Shown here piece after piece: positions 1-9,595 of a DNA stretch of 64,000 nucleotides (its first letter is position 1; every line of letters begins with the position of its first letter). The notes under the pieces were generated by a model, which saw nothing but the letters and a program-made list of their open reading frames with translations, was not told the origin of the DNA and ran no database searches. Origin of the DNA: Streptomyces sp. NBC_00683 (GTDB lineage: Bacteria > Actinomycetota > Actinomycetes > Streptomycetales > Streptomycetaceae); NCBI RefSeq assembly GCF_036226745.1, contig NZ_CP109013.1:2046001-2110000 (forward strand), given 5' to 3'. A program made the translations under genes and the position numbers.

Positions 1-1
1 G

Positions 2-331
2 GCGGCCGATCCGCTGCTGCCCGAGGTGTGCTGGTCCTGGCTGACGGGTGCGCTGGACGCGCGCGGACTGTCGTACGGCGAAGCGGGCGGCACGGTGACC
101 CGCGCCGGATCGCACTACTTCGGCTCGCTGGCCGAGCGCCGTCCGGCGACCCAGATCGAGATCCGGGCCTCCTGGACGCCCCGCGAGGGGCGCGGCGGGG
201 TGCCGGACGTGGCCGGTCACCTGGTCGCGTGGGGTGATCTGCTCTGCCAGATCGCCGGCCTGCCGCCGTCGGGCACGTCCGACGCGGCGGTGGTGACCCT
301 GCCTCAGCGGCGCGGTCCACAGGTGTCGTAA
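2..331 (+). CDS. DUF3000 family protein, 5' truncated
   Basis: The frame is open from the left edge of the window to a TAA at 329-331, so only the C-terminal 109 residues are present and the true start lies outside. The visible part contains the stretch FGSLAERRPATQIEIRASW and ends in a hydrophilic tail. I recognise it as the DUF3000 family, which in Streptomyces typically sits between hemE and the response regulator/RNase D pair seen here; that is from memory of gene order. No catalytic motif is visible and the function is unknown. A strong terminator follows 17 bases after the stop, so it is not co-transcribed with the next gene. Confidence 0.75.
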   Translation, partial: AADPLLPEVCWSWLTGALDARGLSYGEAGGTVTRAGSHYFGSLAERRPATQIEIRASWTPREGRGGVPDVAGHLVAWGDLLCQIAGLPPSGTSDAAVVTLPQRRGPQVS

Positions 332-348
332 CACCGCGTCGCCCCAGG

Positions 349-381
349 GAGAGCCGGCCGCTCAGAGGCCGGCTCTCTTTT
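349..381 (+). terminator. Rho-independent terminator after DUF3000 gene
   Basis: A perfect 11-bp stem (349-359 with 367-377) encloses a 7-base loop and is followed by TTTT at 378-381. This is a classic intrinsic terminator and separates the DUF3000 gene from the response regulator. Confidence 0.85.
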
Positions 382-549
382 CGTACAATCGATCGCGCGT
401 CCTATTTGCCCGAATTGTTACTCATCAAATCGTGATCTTCCTCTAAAGGAGGACGGGTCTGCTGCCGAAGAGGTCAATGACCCTTCAAGCACGGTTCGCC
501 CCGGCTTCATCCCCGAGCCGGCCCGTCCCGCCACTCCCCAGGAGGCCTG

Positions 550-1212
550 GTGTCCGTTCTCCTCGAGCAGCCCGCAAGCCTGGTCGCCTACCGCCCGAAC
601 AAGCCGACGGCCATGGTCGTCGTGGCCGACCCGCGCGTCCGTTCCACCGTCACCCGCCATCTGTGGGCACTCGGAGTACGTGACGTCATCGAGGCGTCGT
701 CCATCGCGGAGGCCCGCCCCCGCGTCGGCAACCCCCGCGACATCTGCGTTGCCGACGTCCACCTGCCCGACGGTTCCGGGCTGACCCTGCTGTCCGAGAC
801 CCGAGCCGCCGGCTGGCCGAACGGCCTCGCCCTCTCCGCCGCCGATGACATCGGCGCCGTTCGCAACGCCCTCGCGGGCGGCGTGAAGGGCTACGTCGTC
901 ACCGGCACCCGAACCAACATCGGTCACCCCACCCGCCCCGGCGTCGCACCGATCGGCGCCAATGCCGCCCGTATGCACCGTCGGCCTCCCGGTTCCCCGA
1001 GCCACCCGGGCGGCTACCGCGAACTGTCCGGCCGTGAGGTGGAGGTACTCCGCCTGGTCGCCGAAGGCCAGTCCAACAAGGCCATCGGCGTCTCCATGGG
1101 CCTCTCCGCCCTCACCGTCAAGAGCCACCTCGCCCGCATCGCCCGCAAGCTCGGCACCGGAGACCGAGCGGGAATGGTCGCCGTCGCCCTGCGGACGGGC
1201 ATCATCCACTGA
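550..1212 (+). CDS. LuxR/NarL-type response regulator
   Basis: 220-residue transcription factor with an N-terminal receiver-like domain (about 20-118) and a C-terminal LuxR helix-turn-helix (about 156-220, ELSGREVEVLRLVAEG...LTVKSHLARI). Asp69 in VADVHLP is the likely phospho-acceptor, Asp27 supplies part of the acidic pocket and Lys113 is the conserved receiver lysine. The acidic pair is reduced to one Asp, so the receiver may be atypical. The start is GTG at 550 with AGGAGG at 540-545 only 4 bases upstream, a short but usable spacing. There is no adjacent histidine kinase, so this is an orphan regulator whose signal and targets are unknown. A hairpin separates it from the RNase D gene. Confidence 0.85.
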   Translation: MSVLLEQPASLVAYRPNKPTAMVVVADPRVRSTVTRHLWALGVRDVIEASSIAEARPRVGNPRDICVADVHLPDGSGLTLLSETRAAGWPNGLALSAADDIGAVRNALAGGVKGYVVTGTRTNIGHPTRPGVAPIGANAARMHRRPPGSPSHPGGYRELSGREVEVLRLVAEGQSNKAIGVSMGLSALTVKSHLARIARKLGTGDRAGMVAVALRTGIIH

Positions 1213-1266
1213 CCCCGTCCCGAGGTGCGTGCACAGATGCGTACCAGGCCGGTTTACGTGCATCAC

Positions 1267-1298
1267 CGCCCGTCGACGGAAGGTTCCGTCGGCGGGCG
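1267..1298 (+). terminator. Hairpin terminator after response regulator
   Basis: A 13-bp stem (1267-1279 with 1286-1298, one G-T wobble) with a 6-base loop lies between the response regulator stop and the GTG of the next gene. It lacks a long T-run, which is common for Streptomyces terminators. Confidence 0.6.
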
Positions 1299-1325
1299 CT
1301 GTACATACACAGATACCCTTGGCAT

Positions 1326-2606
1326 GTGACCGACGCCCAAGAGACCGCAGCAGACACCTCACTGCGAACCACCGGGGGCGCCCCCCCGGACGACGTCGCC
1401 CCGGCGCCGATCCCCTTGCTCGAGCCGCGCGAGGGTATTCCCCCGGTGGTGGCGACCGACGACGCGCTGGCCGAGGTCATCGCGGCCTTCGCCGCGGGCA
1501 CCGGCCCCGTCGCCGTCGACGCCGAGCGCGCGTCCGGCTATCGCTACGGACAGCGCGCCTACCTCGTGCAGCTGCGCCGCGAGGGTGCGGGAAGCGCGCT
1601 GATCGACCCGGTCGGCTGCCCGGACCTGTCGGGACTGGGCGAGGTCCTCACCGACACCGAGTGGATCCTGCACGCCGCCACCCAGGACCTGCCCTGTCTG
1701 CGCGACATAGGCATGGTCCCCACCTCGCTCTTCGACACGGAGCTCGCCGGACGACTGGCGGGATTCCCGCGGGTCGGCCTCGGCGCCATAGTCGAGAACG
1801 TGCTCGGTTACGCCCTGGAGAAGGGCCACTCCGCGGTCGACTGGTCCACCCGCCCGCTGCCCGACCCGTGGCTGCGCTACGCCGCGCTCGACGTCGAGCT
1901 GCTGGTCGACCTGCGCGACGCCCTGGAGGAGGAGCTGGACCGGCAGGGCAAGCTGGAGTGGGCCCGGGAGGAGTTCGACGCTATCGCCTCGGCGCCGCCC
2001 GCACCCCCGCGCAAGGACCCGTGGCGCCGCACCTCAGGCATGCACAAGGTGCGCCGCCGCCGTCAGATCGCGGTCGTACGGGAGCTGTGGACGACCCGCG
2101 ACCAGGTCGCGCAGCGCCGTGACATCTCCCCCGGCAAAGTGCTCGGTGACGCCGCGATCGTCGAGGCGGCCCTCGCCATGCCGGTCAATGTGCAGGCCCT
2201 GACCGCGCTGCCCGGCTTCGGCCATCGCATGGGCCGCCGTCAGCTGGAGCAGTGGCAGGCGGCCGTCGACCGGGCCAAGGAGCTGCCCGACTCGGAGCTC
2301 CCGCAGCCCGGCCAGCAGCCCGCCGGACCGCCGCCGCCCCGTTCCTGGGCGGACAAGGACCCGGCCGCCGCGGCCCGGCTGTCCGCGGCCCGTACCGCGG
2401 TGTCGGAGCTCGCCGAGCGGCTGCACATGCCCCAGGAGAACCTGATCACCCCGGACACCGTGCGCAGGGTCTGCTGGGAGCCGCCCAGGAACCTGACCCC
2501 GGACGCGGTCGAGAGCGCCCTCGCCGGGTACGGCGCGAGGCACTGGCAGATCGAGCAGGTCGGCCCGCTGCTGCTGCGCGCCCTGGGCGCGGGCGCGAGC
2601 GCCTGA
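1326..2606 (+). CDS. RNase D-like 3'-5' exonuclease with HRDC domain
   Basis: 426-residue protein combining a DEDD-type 3'-5' exonuclease domain (about 38-205) with an HRDC nucleic-acid-binding domain (about 238-320) and a further C-terminal helical region. Exonuclease motif I is the Asp65/Glu67 pair in VAVDAERAS, motif II contains Asp121 (HAATQDLPCL), and motif III is Tyr185 with Asp189 (YAALDV), so all metal-binding acids appear intact. Expected role is 3' trimming of structured RNA such as tRNA or rRNA precursors in the cytoplasm. The annotated start is GTG at 1326, preceded directly by the upstream hairpin region; no strong ribosome binding site is visible, so a slightly later start cannot be excluded. 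Confidence 0.88.
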   Translation: MTDAQETAADTSLRTTGGAPPDDVAPAPIPLLEPREGIPPVVATDDALAEVIAAFAAGTGPVAVDAERASGYRYGQRAYLVQLRREGAGSALIDPVGCPDLSGLGEVLTDTEWILHAATQDLPCLRDIGMVPTSLFDTELAGRLAGFPRVGLGAIVENVLGYALEKGHSAVDWSTRPLPDPWLRYAALDVELLVDLRDALEEELDRQGKLEWAREEFDAIASAPPAPPRKDPWRRTSGMHKVRRRRQIAVVRELWTTRDQVAQRRDISPGKVLGDAAIVEAALAMPVNVQALTALPGFGHRMGRRQLEQWQAAVDRAKELPDSELPQPGQQPAGPPPPRSWADKDPAAAARLSAARTAVSELAERLHMPQENLITPDTVRRVCWEPPRNLTPDAVESALAGYGARHWQIEQVGPLLLRALGAGASA

Positions 2607-2627
2607 CCGTTCACCCCTTGCACTCCT

Positions 2628-2664
2628 GAACACCCCTGGCCTCCGGGCCGGGGGTGTTCTGTTT
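2628..2664 (+). terminator. Rho-independent terminator after RNase D gene
   Basis: A 14-bp stem with one wobble (2628-2641 with 2646-2659) has a 4-base loop and a T-rich tail (2660-2664). It ends the RNase D transcript. Confidence 0.8.
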
Positions 2665-2955
2665 GATCACGCCGGCTTCGGGGACTACTGGAACCACGGG
2701 TGCTTCGGTGGCCGCGCACGCCGCGGAGGCGGCCGGACCGCACGTGGCGAGGAGCGAATTCACGCCACGTTCCCGGCCCGGATCGCGGCCGTACAGCTCC
2801 CCTCGCACCCGCCCGCCGCCCGCGGTCCGCACACGAGCGGCATGTGACCTTCGCCGCTCCGGCCGTGGGGGGTGGGCAGTCTGGTTACCCGCAAGTAGCA
2901 TGAGGGTGGCGGCGCGCTCCTGAGCGCGCCCCGCAGCAGTGCCATCCCGCACCCT
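2665..2955. other. Non-coding leader upstream of the beta-oxidation pair
   Basis: Between the RNase D stop and the thiolase start (363 bp in all) I see the terminator at 2628-2664 and no convincing gene. The small open frames here lack ribosome binding sites and family resemblance. The segment at 2884-2901 (GGTTACCCGCAAGTAGCAT) is the least GC-rich part and ends in TAGCAT, a possible -10 element, about 70 bp before the thiolase GTG. No good -35 is visible. Confidence 0.4.
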
Positions 2956-2969
2956 GGAGGAGAGCCACC

Positions 2970-4196
2970 GTGCCTCGTACCATCCGGGACGTCGTCTTCG
3001 TCGACGGCGTCCGCACCCCGTTCGGCAAAGCGGGCCCGAAGGGCATCTACCACGAGACCCGCGCCGACGATCTCGTCGTGAAGGCCATCCGGGAGCTGCT
3101 GCGCCGCAACCCGGACCTGGACCCCGCCAAGATCGACGAGGTCGCCATCGCCGCGACCACCCAGATCGGCGACCAGGGCCTCACCCTCGGCCGCACCGCC
3201 GGAATCCTTGCCGGTCTGCCGCAGTCGGTTCCCGGTTACTCGATCGACCGCATGTGTGCGGGCGCCCTGACCGCCGTCACCGCGACGGCCGGCTCCATCG
3301 CGTTCGGCGCGTACGACGTCGTCGTCGCCGGTGGCGTCGAGCACATGGGCCGCCACCCGATGGGCGAGGGCGTGGACCCGAACCCGCGCTTCGTCTCGGA
3401 GAAGCTGGTCGACGAGTCCGCCCTGTTCATGGGCATGACCGCGGAGAACCTGCACGACAGGTACCCCACGATCACCAAGCAGCGCGCCGACGAGTACGCG
3501 GTGCGTTCGCAGGAGAAGGCCGCGAAGGCGTACGCCAACGGCAAGATCCAGCAGGACCTGGTGCCGGTCTCCGTGCGCCGCACCAACGCGGAGGCCGGGG
3601 AGACGGGCTGGGGCCTGGTCACCGCCGACGAGCCGATGCGTCCGGGCACCACGATGGAGTCCCTGGCCGGTCTGAAGACCCCGTTCCGCGCCCACGGCCG
3701 CGTGACGGCCGGTAACGCCGCAGGTCTCAACGACGGCGCCACCGCCTCGCTGCTCGCGGCCGAGGACGTCGCCCGCGAGCTGGGCCTCCCGGTCAAGATG
3801 CGCCTCGTGTCGTACGCCTTCGCGGGCGTCGAGCCGGAGGTCATGGGCTACGGCCCGATCCCGGCGACCGAGAAGGCCCTGTCCAAGGCGGGCCTCTCGA
3901 TCTCCGACATCGGTCTCTTCGAGATCAACGAGGCCTTCGCCGTGCAGGTGCTCGCCTTCCTGGAGCACTACGGCATCGCCGACGACGACGCGCGCGTCAA
4001 CCAGTACGGCGGCGCGATCGCCTACGGCCACCCGCTCGCCTCCTCCGGCGTCCGCCTGATGACTCAGCTGGCCCGCCAGTTCGAGGAGCAGCCGGAGGTC
4101 CGCTACGGCCTGACGACCATGTGCGTCGGCTTCGGCATGGGCGCGACGGTCGTCTGGGAGAACCCGCACTTCAACACCGCCGGAGGCGACAAGTGA
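2970..4196 (+). CDS. fadA: Acetyl-CoA C-acyltransferase (thiolase)
   Basis: 408-residue thiolase that cleaves 3-ketoacyl-CoA with CoA in the last step of beta-oxidation. The acyl-accepting cysteine is Cys96 in SIDRMCAGAL, the catalytic histidine is His354 in AYGHPLASSG, and the second active-site cysteine is Cys385 in TTMCVGFGMG, so the active site is complete. The NEAF motif (320-323) is also present. The start is GTG at 2970 with GGAGGAG at 2956-2962. Its stop overlaps the GTG of the next gene, so the two are translationally coupled and probably form an acyl-CoA oxidation complex analogous to FadA/FadB. Confidence 0.93.
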   Translation: MPRTIRDVVFVDGVRTPFGKAGPKGIYHETRADDLVVKAIRELLRRNPDLDPAKIDEVAIAATTQIGDQGLTLGRTAGILAGLPQSVPGYSIDRMCAGALTAVTATAGSIAFGAYDVVVAGGVEHMGRHPMGEGVDPNPRFVSEKLVDESALFMGMTAENLHDRYPTITKQRADEYAVRSQEKAAKAYANGKIQQDLVPVSVRRTNAEAGETGWGLVTADEPMRPGTTMESLAGLKTPFRAHGRVTAGNAAGLNDGATASLLAAEDVARELGLPVKMRLVSYAFAGVEPEVMGYGPIPATEKALSKAGLSISDIGLFEINEAFAVQVLAFLEHYGIADDDARVNQYGGAIAYGHPLASSGVRLMTQLARQFEEQPEVRYGLTTMCVGFGMGATVVWENPHFNTAGGDK

Positions 4197-6331
4197 GCTC
4201 CACCACTGAGCTTCTGAAGGGTGCGGCCGAGCTGTTCCCCGGCGAGGTCGTCACCCAGGCGCACGTACGCCACCTGGAACTTCCGGCCGGTGCGGGCAAC
4301 TTCGCCCTCATCACGCTGGACAACGGCCTGGACCACACCAAGCCGACCACCTTCGGACCGCAGTCGCTGGCGAACCTGAACGCCGCCATCGACCAGGTCG
4401 AGAAGGAGGCCGCCGAGGGCACGATCACCGGTATCGGCATCACCGGCAAGCCGTTCATCTTCGCGGTCGGCGCCGACCTCAAGGGTGTCGAGCTGCTCAA
4501 GGAGCACAAGGACGCGCTGGCCATCGGCAAGGGCGGCCACGACGTCTTCCGCCGGCTGTCCGGCCTCGCGGTCCCGACGTTCGCGTACTACAACGGCGCG
4601 GCCATGGGCGGCGGTGTCGAGGTCGGACTGCACTGCTCGTACCGCACCGTCTCCAAGGCGCTGCCCGCCTTCTCGCTGCCCGAGGTCTTCCTCGGCCTGG
4701 TCCCCGGCTGGGGCGGCTGTGCGCTGCTTCCCAACCTGATCGGCGCCGACCGCGCGGTCTCGGTGATCATCGAGAACTCGCTGAACCAGAACCGCCAGCT
4801 CAAGGGCAAGCAGGTCTTCGAGCTCGGGATCGCCGACGCACTCTTCGAGGGCGCGGACTTCCTGGAGCAGTCGCTGATCTGGACCGCGTCCGTTCTGAAC
4901 GGCTCGCTCGCGGTGGAGCGCCCGGAGATCGACCGCGGGGATGCCTGGGACCAGGCCGTCGCCCGCGGCCGGGCCATCGCCGACTCCAAGGTGCACGGCG
5001 CGGCCCCGGCCGCGTACCGCGCGCTGGAGATCATCGCCGCGGCCAAGGACGGCGACCTGAGCGCCGGCTTCGACGCCGAGGACCAGGCCCTCGCGGACCT
5101 GATCATGGGCGGCGAGCTGCGCTCCGGGATCTACTCGTTCAACCTGGTCCAGAAGCGTGCCAAGCGCCCGGCCGGTGCCCCGGACAAGGCCCTGGCCCGT
5201 CCGGTCACCAAGGTCGGCGTGGTGGGCGCGGGCCTGATGGCCTCGCAGCTCGCCCTGCTCTTCCTTCGCCGCCTCGAGGTGCCGGTCGTCCTGACCGACA
5301 TCGACCAGGCGCGGGTCGACAAGGGTGTGGGCTACGTCCACGCCGAGATCGAGAAGCTGCTCGGCAAGGGCCGCATCAACCAGGACAAGGCCAACCGCCT
5401 CAAGGGCCTGGTCTCCGGTGTGCTGGACAAGGCCGAGGGCTTCTCCGACGCCGACTTCATCATCGAGGCCGTCTTCGAGGAGATCGGCGTCAAGCAGCAG
5501 GTGTTCGCGGAGGTCGAGGCGGTCGCCCCGGCGCACGCGATCCTCGCCACCAACACCTCGTCCCTCTCGGTCACCGAGATGGCGTCGAAGCTGAAGAACC
5601 CCGAGCGGGTCGTCGGCTTCCACTTCTTCAACCCGGTCGCGATCCTCCCGCTCCTGGAGATCGTCCGCGGCGAGCAGACCGACGACGCCTCGCTGGCCAC
5701 GGCCTTCGGTGTCGCCCGCAAGCTGAAGAAGACCGCGGTCCTGGTGAAGGACGCCCCGGCGTTCGTCGTCAACCGCATCCTCACCCGCTTCATGGGCGAG
5801 ATCCAGAACATCATCGACGAGGGCACCTCGGTCGAGACCGCGGAGAAGGCCATCGAGCCCCTCGGTCTGCCGATGTCCCCGCTGGTGCTCCTGGAGCTGG
5901 TGGGCCCGGCGATCGGCCTGCACGTCTCCGAGACCCTGAACCGCGCCTTCCCGGAGCGCTTCACCGTCTCCGAGAACCTGGCCGCGGTGGTCAAGGCCGG
6001 CAAGCGCGGCTTCTACATCTACTCCGCCGGGAATCCAGCCAAGCCGGAGCTGGACCCGGAGGTCGCCGCCCTCCTCAAGCAGGGCGACACCGTCCTGTCC
6101 GAGGAGCAGGTCCGCGACCGCGTCCTGGACGCGGTGGCGCAGGAGATCGGTCTGATGCTGGACGAGGGCGTCGTCGCCGAGGCCCAGGACATCGACCTCT
6201 GCCTGATCACCGGCGCGGGCTGGCCCTTCCACCTGGGCGGCATCACGCCGTACCTGGACCGCGAGGGCGTCTCCGAGCGGGTCACGGGCAAGAAGTTCCT
6301 GGCGCAGGGCGTGGCGAGCGTTCCTGCCTGA
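4193..6331 (+). CDS. fadB: Fatty-oxidation multifunctional protein (enoyl-CoA hydratase/3-hydroxyacyl-CoA dehydrogenase)
   Basis: 712-residue bifunctional enzyme. The N-terminal crotonase domain (about 20-300) hydrates enoyl-CoA; Glu143 (GGGVEVGLH) and Glu164 (SLPEVFLGL) match the two catalytic glutamates of FadB. The C-terminal half is an NAD-dependent 3-hydroxyacyl-CoA dehydrogenase with a Rossmann motif GVVGAGLMASQ (342-352) and catalytic His476 in GFHFFNPV. An open frame extends further upstream inside the thiolase gene, but GTG at 4193 is chosen because GGAGG at 4182-4186 precedes it and it overlaps the thiolase TGA. It is the second gene of a two-gene beta-oxidation operon ended by the hairpin at 6378. 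Confidence 0.93.
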   Translation: MSSTTELLKGAAELFPGEVVTQAHVRHLELPAGAGNFALITLDNGLDHTKPTTFGPQSLANLNAAIDQVEKEAAEGTITGIGITGKPFIFAVGADLKGVELLKEHKDALAIGKGGHDVFRRLSGLAVPTFAYYNGAAMGGGVEVGLHCSYRTVSKALPAFSLPEVFLGLVPGWGGCALLPNLIGADRAVSVIIENSLNQNRQLKGKQVFELGIADALFEGADFLEQSLIWTASVLNGSLAVERPEIDRGDAWDQAVARGRAIADSKVHGAAPAAYRALEIIAAAKDGDLSAGFDAEDQALADLIMGGELRSGIYSFNLVQKRAKRPAGAPDKALARPVTKVGVVGAGLMASQLALLFLRRLEVPVVLTDIDQARVDKGVGYVHAEIEKLLGKGRINQDKANRLKGLVSGVLDKAEGFSDADFIIEAVFEEIGVKQQVFAEVEAVAPAHAILATNTSSLSVTEMASKLKNPERVVGFHFFNPVAILPLLEIVRGEQTDDASLATAFGVARKLKKTAVLVKDAPAFVVNRILTRFMGEIQNIIDEGTSVETAEKAIEPLGLPMSPLVLLELVGPAIGLHVSETLNRAFPERFTVSENLAAVVKAGKRGFYIYSAGNPAKPELDPEVAALLKQGDTVLSEEQVRDRVLDAVAQEIGLMLDEGVVAEAQDIDLCLITGAGWPFHLGGITPYLDREGVSERVTGKKFLAQGVASVPA

Positions 6332-6377
6332 GGCAGCACCGCACAGCATCTGCACCGAATCCGCATGTTCAGCGGGC

Positions 6378-6412
6378 AGCGGGCCGTACGGATCACCGTA
6401 CGGCCCGCTTTC
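6378..6412 (+). terminator. Terminator of the beta-oxidation operon
   Basis: A perfect 13-bp stem (6378-6390 with 6397-6409) with a 6-base loop is followed by TTTC. It ends the thiolase/FadB transcript. Confidence 0.85.
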
Positions 6413-6641
6413 GCATGCACGAAAAGTCGATGATGTAGTCAAATCGGAACCATTTAATTGCAGCCTCAACCTTAAAATCTTGTTATTCTTCACCTCTGCG
6501 ACACGTTTGCTTCACTTGGCTGCACCTTTCGGCGGATCCCCACCTCCGCGCTCCGCCTGCCGAGACCGACGGACTGTCGCCGTGACGCTTGATGGTTGCT
6601 CGCCGTGAGGCCGAGCGGGGGAACACGGAGTAGACAAAGCA
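6413..6641 (+). promoter_or_regulatory. AT-rich promoter region of the Stealth operon
   Basis: The gap between the FadB stop and the first Stealth gene is 310 bp. Beyond the terminator, 6421-6490 is strikingly AT-rich for this genome. TTGCAG at 6458-6463 and TGTTAT at 6481-6486 are separated by exactly 17 bases and resemble -35 and -10 elements, which would give a leader of about 150 bases. No small gene is evident in the leader. The promoter call is inference from the hexamers and base composition only. Confidence 0.45.
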
Positions 6642-8471
6642 ATGGGCAACCCGGAAGCCTCTACTCTGCTGCGCCTGTACCGGCGCATGCTGCCGCACTC
6701 CCTGAGGCGATTCCTGGTACGGCTCCTGCCTGCCCGCAACCGGCTGATCCTCCAGCACGGCCTGTCCGGGCTCGGCACCACGTGGCGCACCCTGCGCAAG
6801 CAGGCGAGCATCCGGCTGAGCAAGCGGCTGCGCCGCGACGCCCGCCGCCCGGGCGTGAAGCTGGTCTGGTACGCGCGAGGGGTCCGCGCCGCCGAGGTGA
6901 CGGAAGGTCTGACACCGTCCATCGCCCGTGCCACGAACCTGTTGCGCGTGACCGACGTGCTGGAGCGTCACGGCATTCCCTATTTCTGCGTGCGCGGCAA
7001 TTCCGTCACCATGACCGCCGTGGCGATCCCGGCGGGCGAGCGGCCACGCGCCGAAAGGGCGCTGCGAGTGAGCGCACTCTCGGCGGGCGCGCTCCTGGCG
7101 GGTGGCGCGGCCGGCGGCAAGCAACTGCACGCCGATCAGCGCGCCTCCTGGTCCCAGACTTCGGAAGAATCGATTCTGCGGATCTGGTGGCTCCTCACCG
7201 ATCCCATGGGGCAGTGGACGCTCGGGCCCAATCACGCATGTGTCATCGAGTACTGGACCGAGGACAACGGGCTGCTCCTGGCCCCGGTACCCAATCTCAC
7301 CGCGACCGCCGTGGTCGCCGCCGAGAACCCGGTCCGCGTGCCGGTCAGCCATTTCACCGGTCCGGTCAGCGGGCTGGTGGACGCACCGCCGCAGGTGGGG
7401 ACACGGTCCGAATTCACCCTGTCCCTTCCCGACGAGGTCACTTTCCCCGTCGACGCGGTCTACACGTGGGTCGACGGCGCGGATCCCGAGTGGATCCGCC
7501 GCCGGGCCACCGCGCTCGGCCGGACCGATTACCACGAGCAGGCGGTGAGCGCCGCCCGCTTCACCAGCCGTGACGAGCTGCGCTACTCGCTGCGCTCCCT
7601 GCACCAGTTCGCACCGTGGCTGCGCACCATCTACCTGGTCACGGACGGGCAGGTGCCGGCATGGCTCCACACCGCCCACCCCCGGCTCAAGGTGGTCCCC
7701 CACAGCGAGATCTTCACCGAGGGCTCCGCCCTGCCCACGTTCAACTCCCACGCCATCGAGAGCCAGCTGCACCACATCCCGGGGCTCTCCGACCACTTCC
7801 TGTACTTCAACGACGACGTCTTCCTCGGCCGCAGTGTGACTCCCGAGGAGTTCTTCCACGCCAACGGGCTCTCGAAGTACTTCCCCTCCAACGCGCTCGT
7901 CCCGATGACCCCGCCCTCCGCCGAGGACCCGCCCTCGGAAATCGCCGCGAAGAACAACCGGGTCGTCATCGCGGGGTCGTTCGACCGGGTGCTGACCAGG
8001 AAGATGAAGCACGTGCCGCACTCGTTGCGCCGCGACATCCTCCAGGAGATCGAGGAGCGCTACCCGGTGGAGCACCGGCAGACGCAGCACTCGCACTTCC
8101 GCAGCCCGACCGACCTGTCGATCACCTCTTCGTTGCACCACTACTACGGGCAGCAGACGAGCCGTTCGGTCCCGGGCAGGATCCGCTACACGTATCTGGA
8201 CCTGGCCGCGCCCAACACCGGCAGGCATCTCAACAGGCTTCTCGCCCAGCGCGATTACCACACGTTCTGCATCAACGACACGGTGGACGACCCGGATACG
8301 GCGGAAGCCCGCACCGCGATGCTCAGAACGTTCCTGGAGACCTACTTCCCCGTGCCCAGTCCCTATGAGCGGCCAGGGCCGGCCGCACCGCAGCGCTCCT
8401 ACGACCTGGTGGAGACCACCCGGCCCGAGCCTGCTTTCGACATTCCGAACTCTGTGAAGTGGAACCAATGA
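6642..8471 (+). CDS. Stealth family sugar-phosphate transferase (first paralogue)
   Basis: 609-residue Stealth protein, a family of phosphoglycosyl (hexose-1-phosphate) transferases that build phosphodiester-linked capsular or wall glycans. Conserved region 1 is at about 268-284 ([17 protein letters not shown]), region 2 runs from about 308 to 410 with [12 protein letters not shown] and the acidic FNDDVFLG (Asp391/Asp392), and regions 3 and 4 follow, including [11 protein letters not shown] and the CINDT segment near the end. The first 260 residues form a poorly conserved N-terminal domain. No signal peptide or membrane span is visible. Start is ATG at 6642 with GGAG 11 bases upstream. The stop overlaps the aminotransferase ATG, so it leads a five-gene coupled operon. 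Confidence 0.88.
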   Translation: MGNPEASTLLRLYRRMLPHSLRRFLVRLLPARNRLILQHGLSGLGTTWRTLRKQASIRLSKRLRRDARRPGVKLVWYARGVRAAEVTEGLTPSIARATNLLRVTDVLERHGIPYFCVRGNSVTMTAVAIPAGERPRAERALRVSALSAGALLAGGAAGGKQLHADQRASWSQTSEESILRIWWLLTDPMGQWTLGPNHACVIEYWTEDNGLLLAPVPNLTATAVVAAENPVRVPVSHFTGPVSGLVDAPPQVGTRSEFTLSLPDEVTFPVDAVYTWVDGADPEWIRRRATALGRTDYHEQAVSAARFTSRDELRYSLRSLHQFAPWLRTIYLVTDGQVPAWLHTAHPRLKVVPHSEIFTEGSALPTFNSHAIESQLHHIPGLSDHFLYFNDDVFLGRSVTPEEFFHANGLSKYFPSNALVPMTPPSAEDPPSEIAAKNNRVVIAGSFDRVLTRKMKHVPHSLRRDILQEIEERYPVEHRQTQHSHFRSPTDLSITSSLHHYYGQQTSRSVPGRIRYTYLDLAAPNTGRHLNRLLAQRDYHTFCINDTVDDPDTAEARTAMLRTFLETYFPVPSPYERPGPAAPQRSYDLVETTRPEPAFDIPNSVKWNQ

Positions 8472-9595
8472 CCAGTGACCCCCAGGTGATACGCGCGGCA
8501 GCCCCGGTGATCGGAGAGGACGAGATCGAGGCCGCGGTGCGTGTGCTGCGCAGCGGCATGGTCGTTCAGGGCCGGGAGGTCGCCGGCTTCGAGGAGGAGT
8601 TCTCGAAGTTCGTCGACGGCCGGCACTGCGTCGCCGTCAACTCGGGCACCAGCGCCCTGCACCTCTCGCTGATGGCACTCGGGATCGGCCCCGGCGACGA
8701 GGTGATCGTCCCGTCCTTCACCTTTGCCGCCACCGCCAACGCGGTGCGGCTCGTGGGCGCGACCCCGGTGTTCGCGGACATCGAGCGCGACAGCTTCTGT
8801 CTCTCCCCGCAGGCCGCCGAGGCCGCCGTCACTCCGCGCACCGCGGCGATCATGCCGGTGCACCTGTACGGCCACCCGGCCGCCATGGCGGGGCTCATGA
8901 CGGTGGCCGAGCGGCACGGACTCGCCGTCGTCGAGGATGCGGCCCAGGCCCATGCCGCCGCCCTGGACGGCACACCCGTGGGTGCGTTCGGTGCTGCTGC
9001 CTGCTTCAGTTTCTACCCGACCAAGAACATGCACAGCCTCGAGGGCGGCATGATCACCACGGGTGACGCCGCTCTCGCACGCACGCTGCGGCTGTTGCGC
9101 AACCAGGGCATGGAGCAGCGCTACGCCAACGAGATCGTGGGCTTCAACGTCCGGATGACCGATGTGTCGGCAGCGGTCGGCCGCGTCCAGCTGCGCAGCC
9201 TCGACGCCTGGACGGACCGCCGCCGGGCCAACGCCGCCGTGCTCGACGCGGGCCTGAGCGGCGTCGTCACGCCGCCGGTCGCCGAAGGCGCCCGCCACGT
9301 CTACCACCAGTACACGATCCGGGTGGACTCCGCGTCCGGCAAGGACCGGGACACGGTCTCCCGGGAGCTCCAGGAGCGGGGCATCGGCAACGCCGTCTAC
9401 TACCCCACCCCGGTGCACCGGCTCAAGCCGTTCCAGAGCGGCGAGAAGGCCCTCGGCTACGTCGGCGGGGACCTGGCCGAGACGGAACTGGCAGCGGCCC
9501 AGGCGCTTTCCATACCCGTGCACCCGATGCTCACTCCGCAGGAGCTCGACCGTCTGGCGGCCACGGTCAACGAGGTCGTGGAGGAGGGCGCATGA
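8468..9595 (+). CDS. DegT/DnrJ/EryC1/StrS-family sugar aminotransferase
   Basis: 375-residue PLP-dependent aminotransferase of the type that aminates nucleotide keto-sugars. Lys186 in [14 protein letters not shown] is the PLP-binding lysine, Asp158 in VVEDAAQAH contacts the pyridine nitrogen, and [12 protein letters not shown] (58-69) forms the phosphate pocket. An upstream GTG exists, but ATG at 8468 is preferred because it gives the ATGA overlap with the preceding Stealth gene. The next gene is a Gfo/Idh dehydrogenase. Such pairs (WbpB/WbpE, WlbA/WlbE) make 3-amino-3-deoxy hexuronic sugars from UDP-GlcNAcA, so a 3-amino sugar donor is a reasonable guess, though the true substrate cannot be read from sequence. 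Confidence 0.9.
   Translation: MTSDPQVIRAAAPVIGEDEIEAAVRVLRSGMVVQGREVAGFEEEFSKFVDGRHCVAVNSGTSALHLSLMALGIGPGDEVIVPSFTFAATANAVRLVGATPVFADIERDSFCLSPQAAEAAVTPRTAAIMPVHLYGHPAAMAGLMTVAERHGLAVVEDAAQAHAAALDGTPVGAFGAAACFSFYPTKNMHSLEGGMITTGDAALARTLRLLRNQGMEQRYANEIVGFNVRMTDVSAAVGRVQLRSLDAWTDRRRANAAVLDAGLSGVVTPPVAEGARHVYHQYTIRVDSASGKDRDTVSRELQERGIGNAVYYPTPVHRLKPFQSGEKALGYVGGDLAETELAAAQALSIPVHPMLTPQELDRLAATVNEVVEEGA

Noticed and set aside
2654..2923. Short open frames between the RNase D and thiolase genes
   Set aside because: They begin inside the terminator hairpin, lack ribosome binding sites and resemble no family.
4103..6493. A 796-codon open frame antisense to the FadB gene
   Set aside because: It lies entirely on the opposite strand of a well-supported enzyme gene and has no ribosome binding site or domain.
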